Positions 22,027 through 30,839 of a DNA stretch of 64,000 nucleotides are shown here, piece by piece. The position numbers and the translations under genes were made by a program. The stretch's first letter is position 1, and every line of letters begins with the position of its first letter. The stretch lies in contig NZ_QQRS01000008.1 of NCBI RefSeq assembly GCF_003428875.1, forward strand, positions 18,445 through 82,444, given 5' to 3'. The notes under the pieces were generated by a model. The model did no database searches, was not told the DNA's origin, and saw only the letters and a list, made by a program, of their open reading frames with translations. The DNA is from Planomicrobium okeanokoites. Its GTDB lineage: Bacteria > Bacillota > Bacilli > Bacillales_A > Planococcaceae.

Positions 22027-22977
22027 ATGAAAAAGACTGCAGCATTACTGCTGGCTGGGACCTTTGCAATCAGTATGGTGAATACAGCGGCAGCTGAAGT
22101 GAAAATTCCGGCTGCCTATATTGCGCTGGGTGATTCGCTCGCTGCCGGGCAGACACCTGACAGCCAGATTGATGCTGGCTATGCTGATTTGATTGCACAG
22201 GAGCTGGGCCGGAACCAGCCGGTCGCATTGTTTTCGAAAGATCTCGCTTTCCCCGGATTCACGACAGCAGATGTTCTGGAGCGTGTAGAGGAAGAAGAGA
22301 CGAAGGAACTTCTGGCATCGGCAAATATCATTACATTGTCAGCAGGAGCCAATGATCTGCTGCGGCTGGTCCAGGCGAATCCTGCTGACGGTTCACTTCA
22401 GTTCCAGCGCATCCAATCTGACTTTGCTTTGAATAAAGCCAGAAAAAATATTGCCGATATATTGAATCGGCTAAATGAAGCTGCGCCAAACGCGGATGTA
22501 TATGTCATGGGATATTATTTTGCCTACCCGCATGCTCGTGAGTCGCAGAAAGAAGGCATAGCTGAACAATTGGAGATCTTAAACAGGATACTCGAAAATG
22601 AAGCTGAAAAAGCGGATGCGATTTTTGTGTCAGTGGACGATGCATTCGGTGAAAATGCGACATCAAAAGTGCCGAATCCAGGGGATGTCCATCCGAATTT
22701 AGAAGGCTACCAGGCAATGGCCAATGAATTTTTGGCAGAATACCGAAGTGGATGGACGATCGAAAGCAGAGAGCTGCCTCAACCGAACCCTGTAAGTTTT
22801 GAAGAAATCCTGCAAGTGCAGGAAGAACAAGCGGATGAGAATCCTCAACCGGCTGCAGAAGGAGAAGAACCTGCAGAAGGTGAAGCCGAACAGACGGCGG
22901 ATGATCAGTCTGCACAATTGTTTCCAAGTCTTCAATCGGATTATTTGGCTATAAGAACAATCCTTCCAATAGTATAG
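22027..22977 (+). CDS. Secreted SGNH/GDSL hydrolase
   Basis: A 316-residue exported esterase/lipase-fold protein. The signal peptide has the basic MKK start, a hydrophobic core and a likely AAA-E cleavage near residue 24. The SGNH blocks are present: GDSLAAG with the nucleophile Ser, LSAGANDLLRL (Gly, Asn), and GDVHPN with catalytic Asp/His. The last 60 residues are an acidic, Pro/Glu/Ala-rich tail, possibly a wall or linker segment. I chose ATG 22027 because GAGGTG lies at good spacing; the GTG at 22018 overlaps that site. Confidence 0.88.
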   Translation: MKKTAALLLAGTFAISMVNTAAAEVKIPAAYIALGDSLAAGQTPDSQIDAGYADLIAQELGRNQPVALFSKDLAFPGFTTADVLERVEEEETKELLASANIITLSAGANDLLRLVQANPADGSLQFQRIQSDFALNKARKNIADILNRLNEAAPNADVYVMGYYFAYPHARESQKEGIAEQLEILNRILENEAEKADAIFVSVDDAFGENATSKVPNPGDVHPNLEGYQAMANEFLAEYRSGWTIESRELPQPNPVSFEEILQVQEEQADENPQPAAEGEEPAEGEAEQTADDQSAQLFPSLQSDYLAIRTILPIV

Positions 22978-22982
22978 AACTA

Positions 22983-23020
22983 AAAAATCCCGCTACCTGA
23001 AATTAGGAAGCGGGATTTTT
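22983..23020. terminator. Bidirectional terminator between SGNH gene and small minus-strand gene
   Basis: AAAAAATCCCGCTxCCT pairs with AGGxAGCGGGATTTTT. A and T runs on both sides serve both convergent genes. Confidence 0.9.
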
Positions 23021-23022
23021 GC

Positions 23023-23169
23023 TTATCTTTTTGTCTGTTTTGTTTTATACTGGCTGGTGTTTGTTTGAGCGTTGCTTTTGGCTTTCTTTTTATTCATGAA
23101 TTTACGGATAACCGGATATGCTATAGGACCATATTTGATCGCTGTTCTTAATAATCTTCCTACTGCCAT
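23023..23169 (-). CDS. Small basic protein of unknown function (48 aa)
   Basis: A 48-residue, strongly basic protein: MAVGRLLRTAIKYGPIAYPV, then a Lys-rich tail ending KTKQTKR. Small proteins of this shape recur in Bacillales without a known role. GGAG lies 9 bp before ATG 23169; the longer frame upstream has no ribosome site. It lies 69 bp after the M20 peptidase gene on the same strand and runs into a shared terminator. Confidence 0.65.
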   Translation of the reverse strand: MAVGRLLRTAIKYGPIAYPVIRKFMNKKKAKSNAQTNTSQYKTKQTKR

Positions 23170-23238
23170 ATTTATCGCTCCATTCGTTTTAAAGATACTA
23201 TTTAAATGCCCTTTTTCGGACTCCCTTAAACATGGCAC

Positions 23239-24312
23239 TTAACTTAAGGCATGAGTCACCAGAATGTCTTTATACTCATGGACACTTGAAATTTCCACGT
23301 ATTCAGCATTGCCGTGCCAGTCATCGCCACTCGGGCCAAACTCGATCGCCCCTTCGCCTCCATTGACAGCGGCGTAATAGCGGGTATCTGCAGCACCATG
23401 CTGGCCGAACAGCACAGGGTCATTTCCGGTATTGCTCCGGATGCTTTCCTGCAAGGTCTGTATATATGGATTATCGGCTGTCGTTGTCAGCGCCGGTGTC
23501 GTGGAAGAACTTGATTTATAATCAAAATCGATTCCCAGTGTTTCACCGAGTTCAACCATCTGATTCGTGATTTCTTTCGGATCCTGTCCCGGCATAAAGC
23601 GGATATCGTATGACATTTCACAAAGTTCGGGAACCACATTATAGCGCTTGCCGGCATTGATGATGGCCAAGTTGACGGAAGGCTGCTCATAATATTCCGT
23701 GGATTCTTTGCGGAAAGGCAGTTCGCCCATCGCCATATGATATTTCATCGCTTGCTCGATGGCATTTACGCCTTCCCACGGCCGGCTGCCATGTGCGGGT
23801 TTGCCTTTGAATACCATATCCATATGCAGGATGCCTTTGGACTGGAGGCCAACTTTCAACCCTGTCGGCTCACCGCAAATGACGAAATTGCCGCTGTGTC
23901 CTTGGGAGACCAGCCATTCAGAAGTATTATGTCCGCCGATTTCCTCATCAGTGACGATATGGAGATGGACTTCGCGCTCCAACTGATCCGGGTCAAGTTC
24001 GATAAATGCCTGCATCATAGCAGCGACGCCAGCTTTCATATCTGCTGAACCGCGGCCATACAAGCGGCCGAGCTCTTCCATCGGCGTAAATTGTTCATCA
24101 TGACCGGGAACCACATCGACATGTCCATTCCAGACCAATTTTTCTGATCCTTGGCCTTTTTGGGCAGTCAGCATCAAAAACCCTTTGTTGTCGTGGACTT
24201 CAACCGCTTCACCATGTTCTTCGAGCCAGCGGGCGCAAAAAAGAAGAGCGTCATTGGCGCCTTCTTTGGTATCACTTTTAATTTTTATCAGCTCTTTCAA
24301 TAATTCGATCAT
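23239..24312 (-). CDS. M20 family metallopeptidase (ArgE/DapE/ACY1 type)
   Basis: A 357-residue zinc-dependent amidohydrolase: GHVDVVPG (metal His and Asp), GRGSADMKAGVAAM (bridging Asp), TDEEIGG (general-base Glu and metal Glu), and an inserted dimerisation domain. The C-terminal metal His may lie in HGAADTRYY. It could deacylate N-acyl amino acids or cleave dipeptides; no arginine or lysine pathway genes adjoin to narrow this down. The first codons are MIELLKELIKIKSD, usual for the family. Confidence 0.9.
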   Translation of the reverse strand: MIELLKELIKIKSDTKEGANDALLFCARWLEEHGEAVEVHDNKGFLMLTAQKGQGSEKLVWNGHVDVVPGHDEQFTPMEELGRLYGRGSADMKAGVAAMMQAFIELDPDQLEREVHLHIVTDEEIGGHNTSEWLVSQGHSGNFVICGEPTGLKVGLQSKGILHMDMVFKGKPAHGSRPWEGVNAIEQAMKYHMAMGELPFRKESTEYYEQPSVNLAIINAGKRYNVVPELCEMSYDIRFMPGQDPKEITNQMVELGETLGIDFDYKSSSSTTPALTTTADNPYIQTLQESIRSNTGNDPVLFGQHGAADTRYYAAVNGGEGAIEFGPSGDDWHGNAEYVEISSVHEYKDILVTHALS

Positions 24313-24401
24313 ACGCGTGCAGCAGCAATTTCAGCTGCCTCCACCATCCTTTCTGTAACATTTACTTTCTCAATACCCTAATGGCTCCTGTTGAAACGAA
24401 C

Positions 24402-24430
24402 TTGCATACCATCTTTATGTCCGTTACAAT
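24402..24430 (+). promoter_or_regulatory. Promoter of the TPP riboswitch-thiT unit
   Basis: TTGCAT (24402-24407), a 17-bp spacer and TACAAT (24425-24430), about 27 bp before the riboswitch begins. Confidence 0.7.
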
Positions 24431-24456
24431 ACAGATGTTAAGAAAATAACTGTATA

Positions 24457-24545
24457 CACCACAAGGGGAGCTTTTGCTGAGAGTGAACGGAACCGTTCTT
24501 ACCCTTTGAACCTGTAAGTTAATACTTGCGCAGGGATGTGGATGG
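24457..24545 (+). ncRNA. TPP riboswitch (THI element)
   Basis: The conserved thi-box parts are present in order: AAGGGGAGC, GCTGAGA, ACCCTTTGAACCTG and AGTTAATACTTGCGCAGGGA, closed by a CCACA/TGTGG P1 helix. The element binds thiamine pyrophosphate. A downstream hairpin (24560-24592) acts as the off switch before thiT. Confidence 0.95.
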
Positions 24546-24559
24546 AAACCTGCCCTTAT

Positions 24560-24592
24560 GCGGCGTCAGGGTCTATCCTGGCGCCGCTTTTC
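24560..24592 (+). terminator. Riboswitch-controlled terminator
   Basis: GCGGCGTCAGG pairs with CCTGGCGCCGC around GTCTAT, followed by a short T run. It sits between aptamer and thiT, so TPP binding should stop transcription here. Confidence 0.8.
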
Positions 24593-24647
24593 GTATGGTT
24601 TTTATTGGCGGCCCTTCTGGTGATGTGCAAACATTAGGGAGGATATC

Positions 24648-25223
24648 ATGAGAAATAAAAAATTATTATTGATGCTCGAAATCGCGATTTTCGGAGCCCT
24701 TGGCTTTGTGCTGGATTTTATCGCGTTCAGTATGCCACAGGGGGGATCGGTCAGTCTGGTGATGATTCCGATTATCCTGATGGCGTTCCGCCGCGGGATG
24801 GGTGCCGGTATCCTGACCGGTCTCACAGTTGGCCTGCTGCAGCTTGTTACGGGGCGTGTCTATATTGTGCCTTTATCATTCGGATTCGCTTTTACACAAG
24901 TGACACTCGATTACTTGGTCGCTTTCGCGAGCGTAGGGGTGGCAGGAATAATGAGATCCGCTTATCTTAAAAATTTGCGGAATGGCGCGCGGGGAAAAGC
25001 CGTCTCATCGATTGTCGCTGGAGCTTTAATCGGTGCATTTCTGCGCTATATCATCCATGTTATTGTAGGGATCTGGTTCTTCAGTGAATTCGCGACGGGC
25101 AACGTTTATATCTACTCTTTCGTATACAACGCGACTTATATGGTGCCGGCGTTTCTGCTGACAGCTTTCGTTTGTTCGATTCTGTTCATAGCCGCTCCGA
25201 GATTAATTGATGTGAAAGAATAA
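24648..25223 (+). CDS. thiT: ECF thiamine transporter S component ThiT
   Basis: A 191-residue, six-helix membrane protein that binds thiamine and works with the shared EcfA-EcfA'-EcfT energising module encoded elsewhere. The ThiT features are visible: LEIAIFGALGFVLDF at the N-terminus with the Ala-rich helix that contacts EcfT, and GRVYIVPLSFGFAFTQVTLDY. The TPP riboswitch directly upstream makes the substrate assignment firm. GGGAGGAT precedes ATG. Confidence 0.95.
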   Translation: MRNKKLLLMLEIAIFGALGFVLDFIAFSMPQGGSVSLVMIPIILMAFRRGMGAGILTGLTVGLLQLVTGRVYIVPLSFGFAFTQVTLDYLVAFASVGVAGIMRSAYLKNLRNGARGKAVSSIVAGALIGAFLRYIIHVIVGIWFFSEFATGNVYIYSFVYNATYMVPAFLLTAFVCSILFIAAPRLIDVKE

Positions 25224-25226
25224 AAT

Positions 25227-25257
25227 AAGAAGGCTATCTTATGATAGTCTTCTTTTC
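25227..25257 (+). terminator. Terminator of thiT
   Basis: AAGAAGGCTATC pairs with GATAGTCTTCTT (including G-T) around TTAT, followed by TTC. Confidence 0.75.
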
Positions 25258-25296
25258 ATTATCCAGACTCCAGCGGCCCCTGTCGCTTTTCTTTTA

Positions 25297-25305
25297 TGTT
25301 ATAAT
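25297..25305 (+). promoter_or_regulatory. Extended -10 promoter of map
   Basis: TGTTATAAT gives a TGn extension and a perfect TATAAT (25300-25305), 35 bp before the map start codon. Confidence 0.55.
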
Positions 25306-25315
25306 TTTTGAATAG

Positions 25316-26091
<776 letters not shown>

Positions 26092-26092
<1 letters not shown>

Positions 26093-26121
26093 AAAAAAGC
26101 CTGCATAGCGCAGGCTTTTTT
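26092..26121. terminator. Bidirectional terminator, map / TspO-like gene
   Basis: AAAAAAGCCTGC and GCAGGCTTTTTT pair perfectly around ATAGC, with A and T runs on both sides. Confidence 0.92.
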
Positions 26122-26154
26122 GATGGAAACATTTTCTCTTCTCACAGGGCAACA

Positions 26155-26874
26155 TCACTTTTTCTTGATAAGAAGTATTCCTGTAATGATCACCCCGCTC
26201 AGGAATAAGGAAGCTGTTGTAACGAGCATTTCATCCAGTCCATGTTTGACTGCAATACCGATGAATGCCCAGACAAATACTAAAGTGAAAGGAATATCGG
26301 AGTGATGGAAACGGACATGCAGTGCAAGAGCTGTAGCAACAGTCAGCATGATGACTGCCCATAATTCATTGCTGAGGCCCCAGCCGCCCCAATTATAATA
26401 AGTGAGTACATAACTGATATTTGTAATGGTCGCAATACTGATCCAACCCATATTTACTGAAATCGGCAGCCGTTCGGTAAATTTTCTCTCATTATTATCA
26501 TATTGGAGATATAACAGAATAAGTGAACCGAGGTAGAGGAGCATCGCTGCTATAGACCAGGCGAAGTATTCATAATGCCATAGGAATAGCCAGGTGATAT
26601 TGGCCGCAGCGCTTAAGATGAAATACAAACTGATGGCTCGGGAAGGAAGTTCTTTTTCTTTCGTGTAACGGATCCAGAATCCAGCAATCCAGATAGCTAA
26701 TAATATGTATATGACTGACCAGATCGAAAAGACATAACCGGCAGGGGTGAACAGAACAGGAAGCCTGTTGGAAATTTCTCCTGTGGTTTGACCGTTGATC
26801 GGCAGGATATTGGCTAATACGTTAATTGCAATGATGGCCAAAAAGGCGATTGTCATTAATATCAAACGGAACAT
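26155..26874 (-). CDS. TspO/MBR-like integral membrane protein
   Basis: A 239-residue protein with about eight hydrophobic helices and many aromatic residues (TPAGYVFSIWSVIYILLAIW, NITWLFLWHYEYFAW). This pattern resembles the tryptophan-rich TspO/MBR relatives, but it is longer than the 150-residue five-helix TspO proteins. The extended family occurs widely in Bacillales without an assigned role. It is monocistronic and convergent with map. Confidence 0.7.
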   Translation of the reverse strand: MFRLILMTIAFLAIIAINVLANILPINGQTTGEISNRLPVLFTPAGYVFSIWSVIYILLAIWIAGFWIRYTKEKELPSRAISLYFILSAAANITWLFLWHYEYFAWSIAAMLLYLGSLILLYLQYDNNERKFTERLPISVNMGWISIATITNISYVLTYYNWGGWGLSNELWAVIMLTVATALALHVRFHHSDIPFTLVFVWAFIGIAVKHGLDEMLVTTASLFLSGVIITGILLIKKK

Positions 26875-27025
26875 CTGTGATCCCTCCTCGCTAACAGTAT
26901 ACCGTTCCTTGTTTCTGACAACAATTAACTGTTCGTTGATTTGAATAAAAAGTTCCGGGAAATCGTCAATATTATGTCATCGTGTCCGATCGGCTTTGCC
27001 AAATATTCCGTAAACCGAAGAACAA

Positions 27026-27034
27026 TGGTATACT
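27026..27034 (+). promoter_or_regulatory. Extended -10 promoter of the M3 peptidase gene
   Basis: TGGTATACT combines a TGn extension with TATACT (27029-27034), 43 bp before the chosen ATG. It supports that start over a longer frame. Confidence 0.45.
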
Positions 27035-27077
27035 GATAAGTGTTTTTAGAAAATTTAGTTTATCAGGAGGAAAAGCC

Positions 27078-28877
27078 ATGACAGTGAAATTTCCGGAAGT
27101 ATGGGACTTGGATGTCTTGTTCCCAGGAGGCAGTGAGTCAGAAGAGCTCCGCGTACATATGGATGAAGCAGGACCCAAATTGGAGAAGTTTGAAAAACTT
27201 TCCCGTAATTTTTCCGTACCTGAAAAAGCCGCTGATGCCCAGCAAGTGGCAGAGGTGCTTGAAGCTGTAAAAGAAATGATGCTGCACCTCCGCCAGTCAA
27301 GCGCGTTTATCGGCTGTTTGCAGGCGCAAAATACAGAAGATAAAAAAGCGTCGCTGCTGCAGAGTGAATCTGCCAGCCTGAGTGCACGCTTCAATTCGGC
27401 TCTTCAGAAAATTCAGCAGGACCTGACGAAAACGGATGATGCTGTATGGAATGAGTTGATGGATGACGAAAAACTTCGTGAATTCTCTTTCGTTTTAAAT
27501 GAATGGCGGGACGAAGCAAAGCAATTGCTATCCGAGAAGGAAGAAAACTTGATCACTGCTTTGAGCATGGACGGTTATCACGGATGGAGCCAGCTCTACG
27601 ATATGCTTGTGGGTGACATTAAAATCAAAATAACCGTAGATGGTCAGGAAAAAACCATGTCTGTCGGGCAGGCAAACAACTTAAGTTCACACGCGGATCC
27701 TCAAGTAAGAAAAGAATCATACGAAAAGCTGGAAGATGCATGGACAGAAAAAGAAGATTTCTTTGCGAAAACGTTAAATTCCATAGCGGGATTCCGTTTG
27801 GAAGTATACAAGAAACGCGGATGGGAAAATCCGTTGCAGGAACCGCTGCAGATCAACCGGATGAAACAGCAGACTTTGGATGCTATGTGGAGCGCCATTT
27901 CAAAAAATAAACAGCCGTTCGTCGATTACCTTAATCAGAAGGCGGAGCTGCTCGGAAAAGACGGGCTTGACTGGTATGATGTGGACGCTCCGGTAACTGA
28001 GAGCACACAAACTTTTTCCTATCAGGAAGGTGCGGAATTCATTCTGGAGCATTTCAAAAAATTCGGTCCGGAACTTGAAAAATTCTCACGCCATGCTTTC
28101 GAAAAAGGATGGATTGAAGCGGAAGACCGTCCGAACAAACGGCCAGGTGGTTTTTGTACAGGCCTTCCGTTAACTGAAGAATCGCGTATTTTCATGACTT
28201 ACAGCGGCTCGATGTCGAACGTTGCAACCTTGGCGCATGAATTGGGACATGCTTTCCATTCGTACGCGCTGCGCCCGGTTCACCAGATCAACCGATCTTA
28301 CGCAATGAATGTCGCAGAGACAGCTTCTACATTCGCTGAAATGATTGTTGCTGATGCGGCAGTGAAGAACGCATCATCAAATGATGAGAAAATCGCTCTG
28401 CTTGAAGATAAAGTTCAGCGCAGTGTCGCTTTCTTCATGAATATCCATTCACGCTTCCTGTTTGAAACGCGATTTTATGAAGAACGCAAAAAAGGAGTCG
28501 TACCGGCTTCCCGCCTGAATGAATTGATGGAAGAAGCACAGCATGAAGGATTCGGCGGCGGGTTAAAGTCCACGCATCCGCATTTCTGGGCATCGAAGCT
28601 TCATTTCTATATAACTTACGTGCCATTCTATAATTTCCCTTACACATTCGGTTATTTATTCTCGTTGAGTGTTTATGCCAAAGCGCTTGAAGAAGGAGCC
28701 GGATTCGAGGAGAAGTATATGGCGTTATTGCGGGATACGGCGATCATGACTGCTGAAGACTTGGCGATGAAGCATCTGGGTGAAGACATTACACAGGAAG
28801 CTTTCTGGGAAAAAGGGATTGCTCTATGTGTGAAAGATGCTGAAGAGTTTATTTCGCTGACGTCATCTGCTGAATGA
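27078..28877 (+). CDS. M3 family oligoendopeptidase (PepF type)
   Basis: A 599-residue cytosolic zinc peptidase that cuts short peptides. The zinc site is HELGH at 387-391 with the third-ligand Glu downstream in the NVAETASTFAEMI helix. The C-terminal FYITYVPFYNFPYTFGYLF block is typical of M3B peptidases. AGGAGG precedes ATG 27078; the in-frame extension to 26982 lacks a ribosome site. The GNAT gene follows after one base, so they are probably cotranscribed. Confidence 0.93.
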   Translation: MTVKFPEVWDLDVLFPGGSESEELRVHMDEAGPKLEKFEKLSRNFSVPEKAADAQQVAEVLEAVKEMMLHLRQSSAFIGCLQAQNTEDKKASLLQSESASLSARFNSALQKIQQDLTKTDDAVWNELMDDEKLREFSFVLNEWRDEAKQLLSEKEENLITALSMDGYHGWSQLYDMLVGDIKIKITVDGQEKTMSVGQANNLSSHADPQVRKESYEKLEDAWTEKEDFFAKTLNSIAGFRLEVYKKRGWENPLQEPLQINRMKQQTLDAMWSAISKNKQPFVDYLNQKAELLGKDGLDWYDVDAPVTESTQTFSYQEGAEFILEHFKKFGPELEKFSRHAFEKGWIEAEDRPNKRPGGFCTGLPLTEESRIFMTYSGSMSNVATLAHELGHAFHSYALRPVHQINRSYAMNVAETASTFAEMIVADAAVKNASSNDEKIALLEDKVQRSVAFFMNIHSRFLFETRFYEERKKGVVPASRLNELMEEAQHEGFGGGLKSTHPHFWASKLHFYITYVPFYNFPYTFGYLFSLSVYAKALEEGAGFEEKYMALLRDTAIMTAEDLAMKHLGEDITQEAFWEKGIALCVKDAEEFISLTSSAE

Positions 28878-28878
28878 T

Positions 28879-29427
28879 ATGAATTTTCTATTGACCGGTA
28901 AGTTGTGCTACCTTCGTATTTTGACAGTTGAGGACGCTGAAGAAATGGTGCAATTGCTTGTGCGCAACAAGGAATACTGGGCAATCTTCGAACCGAAACA
29001 TCGGGACAGTTATTTCACTGCTGCTGTACAACGGGAAAAAATACGTGAATCCATTTATCAGGCCAGGGAAAATCGCGAGTACAGTTTCGGAGTGTTTGAA
29101 AATGGAAGCGATAAACTGATTGGCCATATTTCCATGTACAGCATTAAGCGATTGCCGTTTCTCAGTGCGTTGGTCGGTTATTCAGTCGATGAATCATATA
29201 TTGGGCGAGGGATTGCGACAGAAGCTGTAAAGCTGATTGTGGCTTTCGGCTTTGAAAAAATCCAGCTGCACCGGATAGAGGCGTATGTGTCTCCCCGAAA
29301 TACAGGTTCCGTTCGTGTGCTTGAAAAAGCAGGATTTGAGAATGAGGGATTATTGAAGGAATTTCTTCATATCAATGGAGTGTGGGAAGACCATTATCAC
29401 TACGCCATTTTGGAGAAAGATTTTTGA
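28879..29427 (+). CDS. GNAT acetyltransferase, RimJ/RimL type
   Basis: A 182-residue N-acetyltransferase with the acetyl-CoA motif in VGYSVDESYIGRGIATEAVK and the RimJ-type C-terminal block HRIEAYVSPRNTGSVRVLEK. It closely matches the pattern of ribosomal-protein Ser/Ala acetyltransferases and of Bacillus YdaF/YjcK proteins; the true substrate is open. ATG 28879 lies one base after the peptidase stop and lacks a strong ribosome site, so translation probably depends on coupling. Confidence 0.88.
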   Translation: MNFLLTGKLCYLRILTVEDAEEMVQLLVRNKEYWAIFEPKHRDSYFTAAVQREKIRESIYQARENREYSFGVFENGSDKLIGHISMYSIKRLPFLSALVGYSVDESYIGRGIATEAVKLIVAFGFEKIQLHRIEAYVSPRNTGSVRVLEKAGFENEGLLKEFLHINGVWEDHYHYAILEKDF

Positions 29428-29512
29428 AAGGGCAAGGCCGCCTATAAAAAATGGTGGATCGAAATGAAGAGATGGTTATGGGAATAAAACATTGACAGAA
29501 AGCAGGTGCCTT

Positions 29513-29995
29513 ATGTTAAGAGATAAACTGTTTGCCTACCATCAATGGGCCAGCCAGGAGATTCTTTCACATACAGAAGGCCTCGGTGATGCGGTTTTTA
29601 CCCGGGAAGAGGATAGTTCATTTGCTTCTATCAAAGAAACAGTCAGGCATGTAATCACTGTTGAAAAACTCTGGCTGCTGAGAATGACAGGCATTGAAAA
29701 ACCTGCAGCTGAACAATTTCACGTGGACACTGCAGCTGAAGCGAAACAGGCTTTTATGCTGCTTCACGCAGAAATGGAATTGTATTTTTCTTCATTGACT
29801 GAAGACCAGTGGCAGGAAGTCATGAGATTCACAAATCTTCGCGGCAATTCCTTTGAGGAGACCAGGGAAGAGATGTTATTCACTTTCATTAATCATGCTT
29901 CTTATCACCGGGGTCAGATTGTTTCCTTGCTGAGGCAATTCGGCGAGGAAGGGACTGTACTTGATTATATTTATTTTCCAAAGGAAAACCGCTGA
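29513..29995 (+). CDS. DinB/YfiT-like putative metalloenzyme
   Basis: A 160-residue four-helix bundle of the DinB family. The three metal histidines can be placed in YHQWASQEIL, VRHVITVEKLW and NHASYHRGQIV. Some relatives are bacillithiol-dependent transferases; others have no known activity. ATG 29513 follows AGCAGGTG; the upstream TTG would include that site. It ends just before a perfect 14-bp inverted repeat. Confidence 0.82.
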   Translation: MLRDKLFAYHQWASQEILSHTEGLGDAVFTREEDSSFASIKETVRHVITVEKLWLLRMTGIEKPAAEQFHVDTAAEAKQAFMLLHAEMELYFSSLTEDQWQEVMRFTNLRGNSFEETREEMLFTFINHASYHRGQIVSLLRQFGEEGTVLDYIYFPKENR

Positions 29996-29996
29996 G

Positions 29997-30029
29997 AAGG
30001 TTCGACCGAACAGCATTCGGTCGAACCTT
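29997..30029 (+). terminator. Hairpin after dinB-like gene
   Basis: AAGGTTCGACCGAA pairs perfectly with TTCGGTCGAACCTT around CAGCA. Only TTT follows, so termination may be partial. Confidence 0.65.
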
Positions 30030-30121
30030 TGCGACGAAGCTAGCGAAGCGATGCAGGAGCACAGGTTTTGTACAGCGATGCTGTTTTGTGAAATATTATT
30101 TCTAATACTTTTTTATAAAAT

Positions 30122-30157
30122 AGAAAACCGCTGAGAAATTTTTCTCAGCGGTTTTCT
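30122..30157 (-). terminator. Terminator of the carbonic anhydrase gene
   Basis: A perfect 17-bp inverted repeat (AGAAAACCGCTGAGAAA and its complement) with a 2-nt centre lies just beyond the minus-strand stop. It also closes the plus-strand unit if the 29997 hairpin leaks. Confidence 0.82.
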
Positions 30158-30724
30158 TCATCTATTTTCATTTCCGTCCACTACCAAATCCAATTTCCCT
30201 GTCTTAGGATCAATTACCAATCCGTGAACCGGAACTTCATTATCCATTAAAGGATGATTGCGTACCATATTGACACTGTGACGGACGCTTTCGGTAACAT
30301 TATCGAAGCCGCGCAGCCACTCATCGAGATTGACTCCCGAATAGCGCATCATCTCAATAGTTTCTTCCGCAATGCCTCTGGTTTTCATTTTTTCCATTAT
30401 TTTTTGTGGTTCAATTGCGGACATTCCGCAATCATGATGGCCGATAATATAAACTTCATCGGCATTCAATTCATAAATTGCCACAATCAGACTGCGCATG
30501 ATTCCACCAAATGGGTGATTGATGACCGCACCTGCAGACTTGACGATTTTTACATCGCCATTTTTCAAATTCATGGACTTTGGCAATAATTCGAATAAGC
30601 GAGTATCCATGCAAGTCAAAATGACCATTTTCTTATCAGGAAACTTAGTGGTTATGAATTGTTCGTACTTTTCTTCTTCAACAAAATTTTTGTTGAACTC
30701 CAGTATTTCATTCAGCATCGACAC
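30158..30724 (-). CDS. Beta-class carbonic anhydrase (YtiB-like)
   Basis: A zinc enzyme interconverting CO2 and bicarbonate. The 188-residue protein shows the beta-class zinc and dyad residues: Cys38, Asp40 and Arg42 in CMDTR, then His96 and Cys99 in GHHDCG. Length and the MSMLNEILEFNK start match B. subtilis YtiB. I chose GTG 30724 because AAGGAG lies 8-9 bp upstream. The GTG three codons earlier overlaps this site and the ATG two codons later is too far. Confidence 0.92.
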   Translation of the reverse strand: MSMLNEILEFNKNFVEEEKYEQFITTKFPDKKMVILTCMDTRLFELLPKSMNLKNGDVKIVKSAGAVINHPFGGIMRSLIVAIYELNADEVYIIGHHDCGMSAIEPQKIMEKMKTRGIAEETIEMMRYSGVNLDEWLRGFDNVTESVRHSVNMVRNHPLMDNEVPVHGLVIDPKTGKLDLVVDGNENR

Positions 30725-30799
30725 ATTATCCACTCCTTAAACATTTACTCTCCTATATTTTAATCGAAATTTGAACTGATGACTAATCTCAGTCCGGAA

Positions 30800-30835
30800 A
30801 AATAAAAAATTCCGGAAGCGCAAGGCTTCCGGAAC
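30800..30835 (-). terminator. Terminator of mreBH
   Basis: TTCCGGAAGC pairs perfectly with GCTTCCGGAA around 5 nt. Read on the minus strand it is followed by a long T run. Confidence 0.9.
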
Positions 30836-30839
30836 AGGT

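Noticed and set aside
30030..30121. Possible small RNA or tRNA between the dinB-like and carbonic anhydrase genes
   Set aside because: Some AGCGATGC/GCATCGCT repeats exist, but no tRNA cloverleaf, promoter or conserved element could be supported.
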